From assembly GCA_031553915.1 (NCBI GenBank), contig JAVBKT010000017.1, forward strand, positions 1 to 64,000: 64,000 nt of DNA, written 5' to 3'. Origin of the DNA: HGM13862 sp031553915. Lineage in GTDB: Bacteria > Bacillota > Dehalobacteriia > UBA4068. Shown in pieces: positions 50,792 through 59,750 of the stretch. The first letter of the stretch is position 1. The number at the start of each line of letters is the position of its first letter. The position numbers and the translations under genes are program-made. The notes under the pieces were generated by a model. The model had not been told where the DNA came from. It made no database searches and worked only from the letters and a program-made list of their open reading frames with translations.

Positions 50792-53368
50792 TTATTTTGA
50801 AAATTTTGTACGCAGCAGCTTGACGATTTCCACAATCGGAATAATCAGCAGGGCTAAAACAAGGCTGATTGCCGCATCAGCAAAAGGCAGGGCTGTCAGG
50901 CGGAAAACAGTATTCAGTCCCGGAGTATAAATAACTACCAGAGTCAGGACAAAAGACAGCACCATCGCGCCAAATAAATATTTGTTATGCCCGTGCATCT
51001 TGAACAATGATTTTGTGCGTGATCGCATATTAATGGCATGGAATATTTCGCACATCGAAAGCGTGAAAAAGGCCATTGTCATCCCTGTCTCCTGGCTTTG
51101 GCTATGACCGATAAAGAAAGAGGTCAGAGTTAATGCCGCAATTAATACCCCCTGCCAAATGACATCAACGCCCAAGCGGCCGGCAAAAATGCTTTCCCTG
51201 GGGTTGCGCGGCGGTTTGCTCATGGTATCCGGTTCTGCTTTTTCCATACCCAAAGCCATGGCCGGGAAGGTATCTGTAATCAAATTAATCCACAAAATAT
51301 GAATCGGTGCAAACAGGGTCTTCCCTGCTATAGTAGCAATAAAAATAGCGACCACTTCCGAGAGGTTGGAAGCAAGGAGGAATTGGATGGCTTTGCGGAT
51401 ATTTTCGTATATGCGCCGCCCCTCTTCAACCGCGTAGACGATTGTCGCAAAGTTATCATCAGCCAGAACCATATCAGCTACATTTTTGGTAACGTCAGTG
51501 CCGGTGATACCCATGCCCACGCCAATATCAGCGGATTTTAGGGCTGGAGCATCATTGACGCCATCGCCGGTCATAGCAGTGATTTTACCCAGCTTGCGCC
51601 ACATATTGACAATGCGCACCTTGTGTTCCGGCTGTACGCGAGCATATACTACAATATCGTTGATTCTGCGCTCAAATTCCGCGTCATCCATTTCTGACAA
51701 TTCACTGCCGCTCACAGCCTGGCTGACATCGCTAAGCAGCCCCAAATCACGTGCAATAGCAATAGCCGTGTCCTTGTGGTCACCGGTAATCATAATCGCT
51801 CTGATCCCCGCTGTTTTGCATTGAGCCACAGCGTCTTTGACCTCAGGCCGGATTGGGTCTATCATCCCTGCCAGGCCGATAAAGATTAAATCATGCTCAA
51901 TAGCCTCTGGTGATACATCGTCGGGTATCGCATCTAATTCCCGATAGGCGCCAGCCAAAACACGCAGCGCTTGGTCTGCCATCTGATGATTTTCCACGAT
52001 GATTTGCTCTCTTATTTCATCGGTTAATGGCTGAACCGCGCCTTGTAAATATATATAGGAAGAATGTTTAAGAATTTCATCCGGAGCGCCTTTGGTATAC
52101 TGACAATATTTCCCCTCTGCCACGCGGTTAATGGTCGACATCATTTTGCGCTCGGAATCAAACGGCGCCTCTGCCACGCGGGCATAAATATTATTGGCCA
52201 CGCCCAATTTGGCCGCATATTCAACCAGAGCTGTTTCTGTCGGATCGCCCAGCCAGCCGCCTTCACCATCGCTTTGGCTATCATTGCACAAAGCCATGGC
52301 AAGTGCCAGCTGAGCTTCATCGCCATAGGTTTTGACTACAGTCATCTTGTTTTGTGTCAAAGTGCCTGTTTTATCAGAACAAATAACCTCAGCGCAGCCC
52401 AGCGTTTCCACAGCAGTCAGGCGGCGGATAATTGCATTCTTGGAGGACATTTTGGTGACGCCAATACTGAGCATAACCGTAACAACCACTACCAATCCTT
52501 CTGGAATAGCGGCTACGGCTAAGCTGATGGCAATAAGAAAAGCGTCAAATATTTCTCCGCTGGCAAAACTGCCATCGCGCAATATAGTAAAGGCAAAAAT
52601 GAAAATACAAATGCCCAGCACCGCAATGCTAAGTATTTTGCTCAGCGAAGCAAGTTTTTGTTGCAAAGGTGTTTTATCGTCTTCAGTAGCAGCCAAAATA
52701 TGGGCTATTTTGCCCATTTCCGTGTTCATGCCAATGCCGGTCACCACACCTTCGCCACGGCCATAGGTGACAGATGTCCCCATATAAGCCATGTTAACGC
52801 GGTCCCCCAACGGCATTTCCTTGCCGTCGCCAATAAGGGCGGCGCTGTCTTTGCCAACAGGGACAGATTCACCGGTCAGGGCAGCTTCCTCTATCTTAAG
52901 GCTCGCTGTTTCGATCAGCCGCATATCTGCCGGCACAGAATCCCCTGATTCCAGGAGGACAATATCGCCGACCACAATATCCGCGGATTTGATATTGATA
53001 ACTATACCATTTCTGCGTACCCGTGTTTGCGGAGCAGCCATTTTTTGCAGCGCTTCGATGGCTTGCTCAGCCTTGTTCTCCTGTACAATCCCTAAAATAG
53101 TGTTTAATACCACTACAACAAGGATAATCACCATATCCGCTATTTCATTAAACGCACCGGAAATAAGAGCGGCGGCAATTAAAACAATAATCATCGGGTC
53201 TTTGATTTGCTCCCAAATACGCCGGCCAATGCTGGCTTTTTTGGCTTCATCTAATTGGTTTTTTCCATATTCAAGCTGTCTTTGTTCAATTTCGCTGCTA
53301 GTGAGGCCGTCTCTTCTGGTCTGTTTTAGAGCAATAACTTCTTCACTGCTTTGCCAATATGACTCCAT
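50792..53368 (-). CDS. P2-type cation ATPase, probable Mn2+ (or Ca2+) exporter
   Basis: An 858-residue P-type ATPase with ten expected helices. Hallmarks: LTGESVP, helix-4 PEGL, phosphorylation site SDKTGTLT, TGDHKDTA and TGDGVNDAPALK. By sequence it belongs to the SERCA-like P2A group, usually labelled calcium-transporting. Its leader, however, carries a yybP-ykoY-type manganese riboswitch, as in Lactococcus yoaB, and mntP follows, so manganese export is the better guess. AAGGAG precedes the ATG. Confidence 0.93.
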   Translation of the reverse strand: MESYWQSSEEVIALKQTRRDGLTSSEIEQRQLEYGKNQLDEAKKASIGRRIWEQIKDPMIIVLIAAALISGAFNEIADMVIILVVVVLNTILGIVQENKAEQAIEALQKMAAPQTRVRRNGIVINIKSADIVVGDIVLLESGDSVPADMRLIETASLKIEEAALTGESVPVGKDSAALIGDGKEMPLGDRVNMAYMGTSVTYGRGEGVVTGIGMNTEMGKIAHILAATEDDKTPLQQKLASLSKILSIAVLGICIFIFAFTILRDGSFASGEIFDAFLIAISLAVAAIPEGLVVVVTVMLSIGVTKMSSKNAIIRRLTAVETLGCAEVICSDKTGTLTQNKMTVVKTYGDEAQLALAMALCNDSQSDGEGGWLGDPTETALVEYAAKLGVANNIYARVAEAPFDSERKMMSTINRVAEGKYCQYTKGAPDEILKHSSYIYLQGAVQPLTDEIREQIIVENHQMADQALRVLAGAYRELDAIPDDVSPEAIEHDLIFIGLAGMIDPIRPEVKDAVAQCKTAGIRAIMITGDHKDTAIAIARDLGLLSDVSQAVSGSELSEMDDAEFERRINDIVVYARVQPEHKVRIVNMWRKLGKITAMTGDGVNDAPALKSADIGVGMGITGTDVTKNVADMVLADDNFATIVYAVEEGRRIYENIRKAIQFLLASNLSEVVAIFIATIAGKTLFAPIHILWINLITDTFPAMALGMEKAEPDTMSKPPRNPRESIFAGRLGVDVIWQGVLIAALTLTSFFIGHSQSQETGMTMAFFTLSMCEIFHAINMRSRTKSLFKMHGHNKYLFGAMVLSFVLTLVVIYTPGLNTVFRLTALPFADAAISLVLALLIIPIVEIVKLLRTKFSK

Positions 53369-53411
53369 CTTATCTTTTTTCTCCTTCGTGTTTACGTTTA
53401 TGAGTCTGGCT

Positions 53412-53508
53412 GATTAAGGGTTGCCAGGCAGATAATATTTATCTTACCGTATTGTTGACAACCCACGACGCAAAAGCTTTCTTCGTCTGCTACTCCCTCA
53501 CCTTGCTT
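53412..53508 (-). promoter_or_regulatory. yybP-ykoY (manganese) riboswitch upstream of P-type ATPase
   Basis: The minus-strand leader reads AAGGTGAGGGAGTAGCAG, then a hairpin GACG...CGTC, then TTGTCAACAATACGG, then a hairpin GGTAAGATAA-AUA-TTATCTGCC, and closes with GGCAACCCTT, which can pair with the 5' AAGG. GAGGGAGTAG and GTCAACAATAC correspond to the two conserved Mn-binding loops of this class. A promoter TTGTTC-17-TATAAT (53567-53539) lies just upstream, overlapping the end of the radical SAM gene. The switch lies about 45 nt before the ATPase ATG. Confidence 0.8.
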
Positions 53509-53539
53509 AGTATAGCATTCTTTTTCGCTAAAGAAAAGA

Positions 53540-54931
53540 TTATACTACTTTTTCTTGTTTTGAACAATTAGCCTGACAATTATGCATATTAACGCAGGCC
53601 CACAGCTTTTCAGATGCTGGCTGCCATTGATCAGCAACCTCCCGGCATTTAGCAGTCAAATTATCAATATCTTCCGGCTGGCTCAAATCCGTAGAGGCTG
53701 CCCTGGATTTATGAACCATCTCCGCCAGCTTGCCCTGATTATCCAACAATGGGCAAGGCCTCAGCATATTATCATTGAACGGCTGGTTGTGGTGATACTG
53801 CATAAACAGCGGGCGCTGCAATGCCTCTAAAAGCGTATGCTGATAGATATTGGAATCAGAGTAATGAATAAAAGCGCAGGGTTCAATGTCACCATTAGCA
53901 TTAATATGCAGATATCTGCGTCCCCCGGCAATACAGCCTTGTGTATATTCGCCGTCATTCCAGAAATCAATTGTAAACAGCGGCTTGCTGTGGCGAAACT
54001 CACGTATTTGATGATACATATATTCACGTTGTTCTGCTGATACCAATAAATCTGTGGGCGCCCCCACCCCGATTGGCATATAGGTGAAAAACCAGGCAAA
54101 TTTGGCGCCTCTATTAATCAGGTCGTCAAAATATGCTGAGCTGCCGAGCACATCAGTGTTTTTGCTGGTATAGCAGCAAGAAGCGCCAAAAAGCAATTTC
54201 TTTTGCTTTAATATTTCCATGGCGCGGATAACCTTTTGATATGTCCCGGCTCCCCTGCGGCTGTCTGTTTCCTGTTCAAATCCTTCGATGCTGATAGCCG
54301 GCACAAAATTTTTCACCCGCAGCATTTCATTAGCAAATTCCTCATCAATCAGCGTACCATTAGTAAAGGAGAGGAACATACAGTCATGATGCTTTTCGCA
54401 GAGGCGAATAATATCTTTTTTGCGCATCATCGGCTCGCCGCCGGAATAGATATACATAAACATACCCAGCGCTTTTCCCTGCTCGATGATATTATCCAGA
54501 GTTTCATAAGTCATGCTGAGCTGGTTGCCGTATTCCGCAGCCCAACATCCCAGACACCCCAAATTGCAGGCAGAGGTGGGGTCCATGAGAATGGCCCAGG
54601 GAACATTACAGGAAAATTGTTGAGCATATTTCCGCTGTCTGCTCACGCCGATAACAGCTTGACTGGCAATGAAATTCTCAAAAACAGTTGCCCGTACGCC
54701 GTCATCAATATCAGTCCACAGGCTAGTGATGAAGCGATACCAATTATTATCCGGGTTATGCAAAATTTCCGCAATCACTGCTCTTTGGCTGGCAGTAACA
54801 TCATCCTTATCCAGCCTTTCTACCCATTTAAACAGCTTGGGCAGACTAGTGTCAGGATTATCCTTAATTAATCGCAAAGCCTTTGAAATGCCAAAAGCCT
54901 TTAACTGTTCACTAAGCGTCCGGTTAGCCAT
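53540..54931 (-). CDS. Radical SAM protein with SPASM-like C-terminus
   Basis: A 463-residue protein. About 115 residues of helical N-terminal domain precede the radical SAM core. The cluster motif is CNLGCLGC, followed by YSGGEPMMRKKD (SAM binding), FTNGTLID and SIEGFEQ. The C-terminus has several more cysteines (GCIAGGRR, IEPCAF, RPCPLL, CVNMHNCQANC) that could hold auxiliary clusters. The function is unknown; similar proteins modify peptides or act in cofactor synthesis. A divergent gene encodes a homologue without these cysteines. GGAGGGATG precedes the ATG at 54931. Confidence 0.88.
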   Translation of the reverse strand: MANRTLSEQLKAFGISKALRLIKDNPDTSLPKLFKWVERLDKDDVTASQRAVIAEILHNPDNNWYRFITSLWTDIDDGVRATVFENFIASQAVIGVSRQRKYAQQFSCNVPWAILMDPTSACNLGCLGCWAAEYGNQLSMTYETLDNIIEQGKALGMFMYIYSGGEPMMRKKDIIRLCEKHHDCMFLSFTNGTLIDEEFANEMLRVKNFVPAISIEGFEQETDSRRGAGTYQKVIRAMEILKQKKLLFGASCCYTSKNTDVLGSSAYFDDLINRGAKFAWFFTYMPIGVGAPTDLLVSAEQREYMYHQIREFRHSKPLFTIDFWNDGEYTQGCIAGGRRYLHINANGDIEPCAFIHYSDSNIYQHTLLEALQRPLFMQYHHNQPFNDNMLRPCPLLDNQGKLAEMVHKSRAASTDLSQPEDIDNLTAKCREVADQWQPASEKLWACVNMHNCQANCSKQEKVV

Positions 54932-55161
54932 AAATCATCCCTCCTTCTCTGCTAGCACTATAGAAAAAACTGCTTTGCCTAATTGTTCTTTATATCATTA
55001 TATATTTGACAAATTATATTTTCATTAGACAGAAACATTCTTTGCCTAAAAATATAGCAAATAATCGCTTTTGTCTGATTTTCATGCAAAAACGCTGCTT
55101 TGTCTATTCAAATCAGCGCCAGCAAATAATATTATATTTAAGGATAGGATGGGAGATAATT

Positions 55162-56205
55162 ATGATGATCAATAAAACAGCTTATGTGATGATTAGAGCT
55201 GCCGTAAATAAAGGTATCGTAGATATTAAAGAAAACCCGGAGCGTGGTATACGCAATCTTGTTGATTTAGGCGTGCAGTTCGCCAAGGGCCGCTTTCAGC
55301 AGGATTTTTTTGATATGGCGCAAAATGAGTTGCTGAATACGGACAGCGCGTACTATCGCCTGATAGCAGATGTGATTGGTAATACGGATACGGCCTTATT
55401 AACGAATATTGGCATGAATGTTGGCTATATCAGCTGGAATGCCGGAGCCAATATGATACGCAAAATTGAAAAGAGTGAAAAATTTAATATCCCCTGGACG
55501 ATTGTCTTTGATCTGGCAAAATGGCAGCAGTTTGATATTAATATTCCCGGCAAAATTATTAGCGAAAGCAAAGAGCTGGGGATTTTCTGTCATATCTTTT
55601 TTATTAATAGATATTTCTCCCCCGTAGATATGGATCAATTATTAAACCTGATCGCCAAAGAAAAATGTGTGACCTTCTTCTTGATGCTTGATCCCGCGCA
55701 GGTGAACGAAAAACTGATCAGAACTATTCACAAAAGCAAGAATATTTTTACCGCAGTGGATTGCGATCAGGATGTAGCTAGCTTCAATCAGGCGATTGCT
55801 CTGCTCAAAAAAAATAACTGCTTTTTTGGCAGCCTCAGCCATCAGCTGGATCCGGAGGATGAAGACGCTATTTTGGCTGCCAGCTGCCAGGCCGAAGCAA
55901 GCGGCATCCCCTTTTTGTTTATGGCCCAAAATACTAACCCTGTCTTTGACAGCGCACATGGTAATGAGGCTGTTTATCATATTCGCAAAAATATGCGTCA
56001 TGCGGTTTTGCCCATTGATTTGTATGATGATATTATTCGTCTGGATCGCATTATTTCCAGCGAGCCCTGCATTGTTCATGCCAATGAGGACGGTACTATT
56101 ACCGCGTTGCGGCATGATAATAGCCATCAAAAAAGCGAACAAAGCATTCTTTCAAGTCCACTGAAAGAAATGTTTCGTTCGCTTCTGGCCAAACAAAAGG
56201 GCTAA
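55162..56205 (+). CDS. Radical SAM-like homologue lacking the cluster cysteines
   Basis: A 347-residue protein whose first 240 residues align by eye with the neighbouring radical SAM protein: NIPWTIVFDL with NVPWAILMDP, and KIISESKELGIFCHIFFIN with NIIEQGKALGMFMYIYSGG. The CxxxCxxC site is replaced (AKWQQFD) and the GGEP motif by INRYFSP, so it cannot bind the SAM cluster in the usual way. The C-terminal cysteines are also mostly gone. GGGAGA precedes the double ATG at 55162. It is divergent from the enzyme gene with a 230-bp shared control region and ends 4 bp from a convergent TetR gene. A pseudoenzyme partner is the likely reading. Confidence 0.78.
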   Translation: MMINKTAYVMIRAAVNKGIVDIKENPERGIRNLVDLGVQFAKGRFQQDFFDMAQNELLNTDSAYYRLIADVIGNTDTALLTNIGMNVGYISWNAGANMIRKIEKSEKFNIPWTIVFDLAKWQQFDINIPGKIISESKELGIFCHIFFINRYFSPVDMDQLLNLIAKEKCVTFFLMLDPAQVNEKLIRTIHKSKNIFTAVDCDQDVASFNQAIALLKKNNCFFGSLSHQLDPEDEDAILAASCQAEASGIPFLFMAQNTNPVFDSAHGNEAVYHIRKNMRHAVLPIDLYDDIIRLDRIISSEPCIVHANEDGTITALRHDNSHQKSEQSILSSPLKEMFRSLLAKQKG

Positions 56206-56209
56206 GCTG

Positions 56210-56755
56210 CTATTCAACCTCTTCTAATATTTGCTTTGCTATTCCCGCTGCCGCTTGTTTGATTTTTTCGATAAACTCGTCGGGCGGGATTTTTGCGCCA
56301 TCTTTCAACCAAATCAAAGTGGTGTTTACTAAAGCCTCCAGGAAAAAGCTTAAATATTCATCTTCATAGTCATGCTCTGGCTCATCATCAACAGTATTAT
56401 TAAAAATGGTTTTCAGCAGGCTAAGATAATATTCAGCAAAAGAATTCTGACCGCTGAAGCTTAAAGCATTGACATAAAAAACTTTATTATCATATAAATA
56501 GGCGCAGATTCTCTCTATAAATAGCCATTTAGAGCTATTTATTAGCTTATCTTCACTGATTTTTTTAGCCAGTTCGGAATAGAAAATCCAGTTAACTAAA
56601 TCAAATTTGTCTTTAAAGTGGTAGTAAAAAGTATTGCGGTTAAGTTCGCATTCCTCCACAATATCGCTGACGCTGATTTTTGCCAGGGGGTATTTAGTCA
56701 TCAGTGTTTTCAATCCGTCTGCCAAAATACGTTTGGTGATTTCCGGCTTAGTCAT
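56210..56755 (-). CDS. TetR-family transcriptional regulator
   Basis: A 181-residue one-component regulator. The N-terminal HTH (ISVSDIVEECELNRNTFYYHFKD region) is typical of the TetR/DhaS-like type; the rest is a helical ligand/dimer domain with a recognisable TetR_C segment (FLEALVNTTLIWLKDG). GAGGTG precedes the ATG. It is convergent with, and 4 bp from, the radical SAM-like gene, so it may control that divergent pair. Confidence 0.9.
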   Translation of the reverse strand: MTKPEITKRILADGLKTLMTKYPLAKISVSDIVEECELNRNTFYYHFKDKFDLVNWIFYSELAKKISEDKLINSSKWLFIERICAYLYDNKVFYVNALSFSGQNSFAEYYLSLLKTIFNNTVDDEPEHDYEDEYLSFFLEALVNTTLIWLKDGAKIPPDEFIEKIKQAAAGIAKQILEEVE

Positions 56756-56923
56756 ACCAACACCTCAGTAGTATTATAAGCAATTTTTGCCAAAAAGTAA
56801 ATAAAGCCAGAGTTGTGCAGGTGGGTTATGAGTAAGAATCAGCCGTAATCTTCATCTTCAGTTAATAATAGCTATATATAATTAAACTAAATATATGTTA
56901 TACTCTATTTGGGGGGGATAATT

Positions 56924-57598
56924 ATGCCTAATATATTATTGGTTGAGGATAATGAACCGCTACGGCAGCTGATGAAAATCAATTTAACACGCCGCGGTTA
57001 TGTGGTGTTTGAGGCTGTAGATGGCAAGCAGGCATTGGACATGCTGGAGCAGCAGCCGATACATTTGCTGATATCCGATATTATGATGCCGAATATTGAC
57101 GGCTTTGAATTGACCACAGAATTACGCAATGCTAATTATAGCCTCCCGGTGCTGCTGGTTACGGCCAAAGATGCCATGGAAGATAAACGCATTGGTTTTA
57201 AAGCAGGCGCAGATGATTATATGGTGAAGCCCATTGATATGGAAGAAATGGTTTTACGCATTGAAGCCCTGCTGCGACGCTCCCGTATAGCCAGCGAGCA
57301 TATTCTCAATATTGGCGAGGTCTCTCTTGACCAGGATTCATTGAGCGTACAAGAGGGCAATAAGATGACAGTTTTGCCACCAAAAGAGTTTTTTTTGCTC
57401 TACAAGCTCCTCTCCTACCCCAATAAGATATTTACCAGACAGGCTTTGATGGACGAGATCTGGGGATATGACAGCGAAACAGATCCCCGTACTGTTGACG
57501 TGCATATTAAACGCCTCAGAGAAAAATTTGCAGAAGAACAGGCCTTTGCCATTCAAACTGTACGCGGGCTTGGTTATCGGGCGGTGATTAAAATATGA
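56924..57598 (+). CDS. OmpR-family response regulator
   Basis: A 224-residue two-domain regulator. The receiver domain has the acidic pocket VEDNE, phospho-acceptor Asp in LLISDIMMPNIDGFE, and the KPIDMEEM lysine. The C-terminus is a winged helix with DPRTVDVHIKRLREKF and VRGLGYR. The ATG at 56924 follows GGGGGGAT. Its stop overlaps the kinase start by 4 bp. Confidence 0.95.
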   Translation: MPNILLVEDNEPLRQLMKINLTRRGYVVFEAVDGKQALDMLEQQPIHLLISDIMMPNIDGFELTTELRNANYSLPVLLVTAKDAMEDKRIGFKAGADDYMVKPIDMEEMVLRIEALLRRSRIASEHILNIGEVSLDQDSLSVQEGNKMTVLPPKEFFLLYKLLSYPNKIFTRQALMDEIWGYDSETDPRTVDVHIKRLREKFAEEQAFAIQTVRGLGYRAVIKI

Positions 57599-58698
57599 AC
57601 CATCATCACCGCCACCATATGAAAAAAATCCATAAAAGGCTGCTCATAGCCTTTTTCATCTTCATATTTTTTGCCTCCTGTTGTTCAACTATTTTTACAG
57701 CGCTAATTCTGGAGCATGCCATCGATGTACAAACTGCGGATGCACAGCTCCTTACTTTCCTGCCATTGGCTGTGGGGCAGATTGTTTTTCCGATCCTTTT
57801 TATCCTCATCTCAATGCTTATCTTTATCACTGTAGCCAAAAAAGTGGTTCGGCCTATCGTCAAATTAAGCGAAGCGACCAAGCAGGTTGCCTCAGGCAAT
57901 TTTGATGTCCAGATTGAGGAATCTATGCGGCGAGACGAAATTGGCCAGCTGGAGAAAAACTTTAACCGCATGGTTAAAGAGCTACAGGGTAATGAATATT
58001 TACGCAAAGATTTTATTGCCAATGCCACCCATGAGTTTCGTACGCCTTTAGCAGTAATCAATGGCTATGCCAGGCTTCTGGAAGATGATAGCCTGAGCAA
58101 AGAGGAACAAAGGCAATATATTAAGACGATCGAACAAGAAAGCGAGCGTCTTAATACGCTTACTGAGAATATTTTACGTATCACAAAGCTGGATAACCAG
58201 CAAACACAACATTCCCCTGCTCTCTTTTCTTTGGACGAGCAAATCAGGCAGAGCGTGCTGTTGCTGGAGAAAAAATGGCTGGCCAAAGATATTGCTTTTA
58301 ATATCGATCTGGCTAGCGTTGAGTATTTGGGAGAGGAAGAGCTCCTCTTTCATGTGTGGAATAATCTGCTGGATAATGCCATCAAATATTCAAACCCCGG
58401 CGGCACTATCAGCGTGATTATGCCGCCGGTGAAGGATGACATGGTTTGCGTCCAAATCAGCGATCAAGGCATTGGCATGGCGCCGGAGACAATATCGCGT
58501 ATTTTTGAGCAGTTTTATCAGGAAGAGCAATCCCATGAAAGAGAAGGCAGCGGTATCGGGCTGGCGCTGGTGAAAAGGATTGTCGAACTGCATCAAGGGA
58601 CGATTACCGTAGAAAGTATCATAAATGAAGGCAGCGCCTTCTGCATATACTTGCCCGTCACCGAGGGTGATAGTTCTAATAAAAAAGCAGCCCAATAA
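57595..58698 (+). CDS. Sensor histidine kinase
   Basis: A 367-residue membrane kinase paired with the preceding regulator. The N-terminus MNHHHRHHMKK is rich in histidine before the first membrane helix; the two helices (about residues 17-40 and 52-82) are separated by only a short loop, so there is almost no extracellular sensor. Then HAMP, HisKA (NATHEFRTPLAV with the phospho-His) and HATPase (NLLDNAIKYSNPGG, DQGIGM, GSGIGLALVKRI). This layout is that of intramembrane-sensing kinases. Signal unknown. Confidence 0.94.
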   Translation: MNHHHRHHMKKIHKRLLIAFFIFIFFASCCSTIFTALILEHAIDVQTADAQLLTFLPLAVGQIVFPILFILISMLIFITVAKKVVRPIVKLSEATKQVASGNFDVQIEESMRRDEIGQLEKNFNRMVKELQGNEYLRKDFIANATHEFRTPLAVINGYARLLEDDSLSKEEQRQYIKTIEQESERLNTLTENILRITKLDNQQTQHSPALFSLDEQIRQSVLLLEKKWLAKDIAFNIDLASVEYLGEEELLFHVWNNLLDNAIKYSNPGGTISVIMPPVKDDMVCVQISDQGIGMAPETISRIFEQFYQEEQSHEREGSGIGLALVKRIVELHQGTITVESIINEGSAFCIYLPVTEGDSSNKKAAQ

Positions 58699-58712
58699 AG
58701 GGCTGCTTTTTT
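58681..58712 (+). terminator. Terminator of the two-component operon
   Basis: AAAAAAGCAGCCC / GGGCTGCTTTTTT around an AATAAA loop; the kinase stop codon is inside the loop. Confidence 0.9.
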
Positions 58713-58889
58713 ATTAGAGTTGCTGTATTTGTTAAGAGTTGCTGTTTTATGCTGGTTTATCTTGTTTTGCTTAAAACCCGATAAGCATCACCTCCTATAC
58801 TTGCCTTCAAAGATTTTTCTTTCAATGATTAACATCCATTTATCTCAACACCAGTCCCGCGAGAGAACGTGGTATTGTTGTCATTTATA

Positions 58890-59597
58890 CTATCTCTTTC
58901 TTGTCTTATTATAAATAGTCAATTGGGAGTTTGTTTGTTGATCCTGTGACAAATTACTGATATCAGTAATTTGCTCATCGATAATAGCCAACTCATTGGC
59001 ACATTTGGCTAGCATAGAGCGCATCAGCGTATCCGGCTTGCCGTCAGTTTTATAGCATAATTTATGCTCAATGCTGGCCCACATATCCATGGCGACCGTT
59101 CTAAACTGTATTTCCAGCGGAAATTTTGTTTCACAGCCGGGTATAGAGAGCAAGATCACTAAATGCAGGCTACGATAACCATTTCTTTTAGGAAATTCAA
59201 TATAGTCCCGAATTTTGACCAGCTTAACATCCTTCATCTTTAATATCTGCTCAAGCAAAGGATATATATCCTGCTGATAATGGGTGACGATACGGAAGCC
59301 AATAATATCTAAGACGTTATAGCGAATATTTTCTGCGTTAATAGCTGCGTTTTTTGTTGACAATTTGTTGATAATGCTTTCCACGCTTTTTAAGCGGTAT
59401 TGAAGAGAATAAATAGGCTGGTAATTTTGCTGTTCAGCAAAATTATAGGCTAATACTGCCAAACGCAATTGCATCGTCTGCATTGCTTGCTCATATTGCT
59501 TACGCACAGCAAGAATTATACTGTTATCGTTTTTATCTAAATATCTGCTAGTCTGTTTTTCTTGTTGATGATCAAGAAATATTGCTAAATTATCCAT
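58890..59597 (-). CDS. Small alarmone synthetase ((p)ppGpp synthetase, RelQ/YjbM-like)
   Basis: A single-domain RelA/SpoT-type synthetase of 235 residues. Synthetase motifs are YRLKSVESI, DIIGFRIVTHY, RDYIEFPKRNGYRSLHLV and LEIQFRTVAMDMWASIEHKL. There is no hydrolase, TGS or ACT domain. It would make (p)ppGpp from ATP and GDP/GTP under stress. The N-terminal 50 residues are poorly conserved. The promoter region contains the repeated motif CATATGAATTA. Confidence 0.9.
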   Translation of the reverse strand: MDNLAIFLDHQQEKQTSRYLDKNDNSIILAVRKQYEQAMQTMQLRLAVLAYNFAEQQNYQPIYSLQYRLKSVESIINKLSTKNAAINAENIRYNVLDIIGFRIVTHYQQDIYPLLEQILKMKDVKLVKIRDYIEFPKRNGYRSLHLVILLSIPGCETKFPLEIQFRTVAMDMWASIEHKLCYKTDGKPDTLMRSMLAKCANELAIIDEQITDISNLSQDQQTNSQLTIYNKTRKR

Positions 59598-59638
59598 CGA
59601 TACTCCTTTCTTTGTTGATGACTATAGTATAATAGCTA

Positions 59639-59671
59639 CATATGAATTACGTTTGTACTGCATATGAATTA
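59639..59671. repeat. Two copies of CATATGAATTA upstream of the alarmone synthetase gene
   Basis: Identical 11-bp direct repeats at 59639-59649 and 59661-59671, 22 bp (two DNA turns) start to start, lie directly upstream of the presumed -10 region (59634-59626, minus strand). A third copy is at 62038-62048. The arrangement suggests a regulator site; no regulator is assigned. Confidence 0.55.
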
Positions 59672-59690
59672 GCGTGATTAAAAAATGAAA

Positions 59691-59725
59691 AATTAAAGCA
59701 CCAGCGATATGCTGGTGCTTTAATT
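59691..59725 (-). terminator. Terminator after the DUF711 gene
   Basis: AATTAAAGCACCAGC / GCTGGTGCTTTAATT with a GATAT loop; on the minus strand TTTTTCATTTTTT follows. Confidence 0.85.
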
Positions 59726-59750
59726 ATAATATTAACAAATATAGCGGGTG

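Noticed and set aside
50792..53368. Plain Ca2+-ATPase annotation
   Set aside because: Sequence group P2A allows Ca2+ or Mn2+; the riboswitch-like leader and mntP favour manganese, so Ca2+ was not asserted.
57595..57630. His-rich start of the kinase as a cloning tag or vector contamination
   Set aside because: It is interrupted by Arg, overlaps the response regulator stop naturally, and is in native context.
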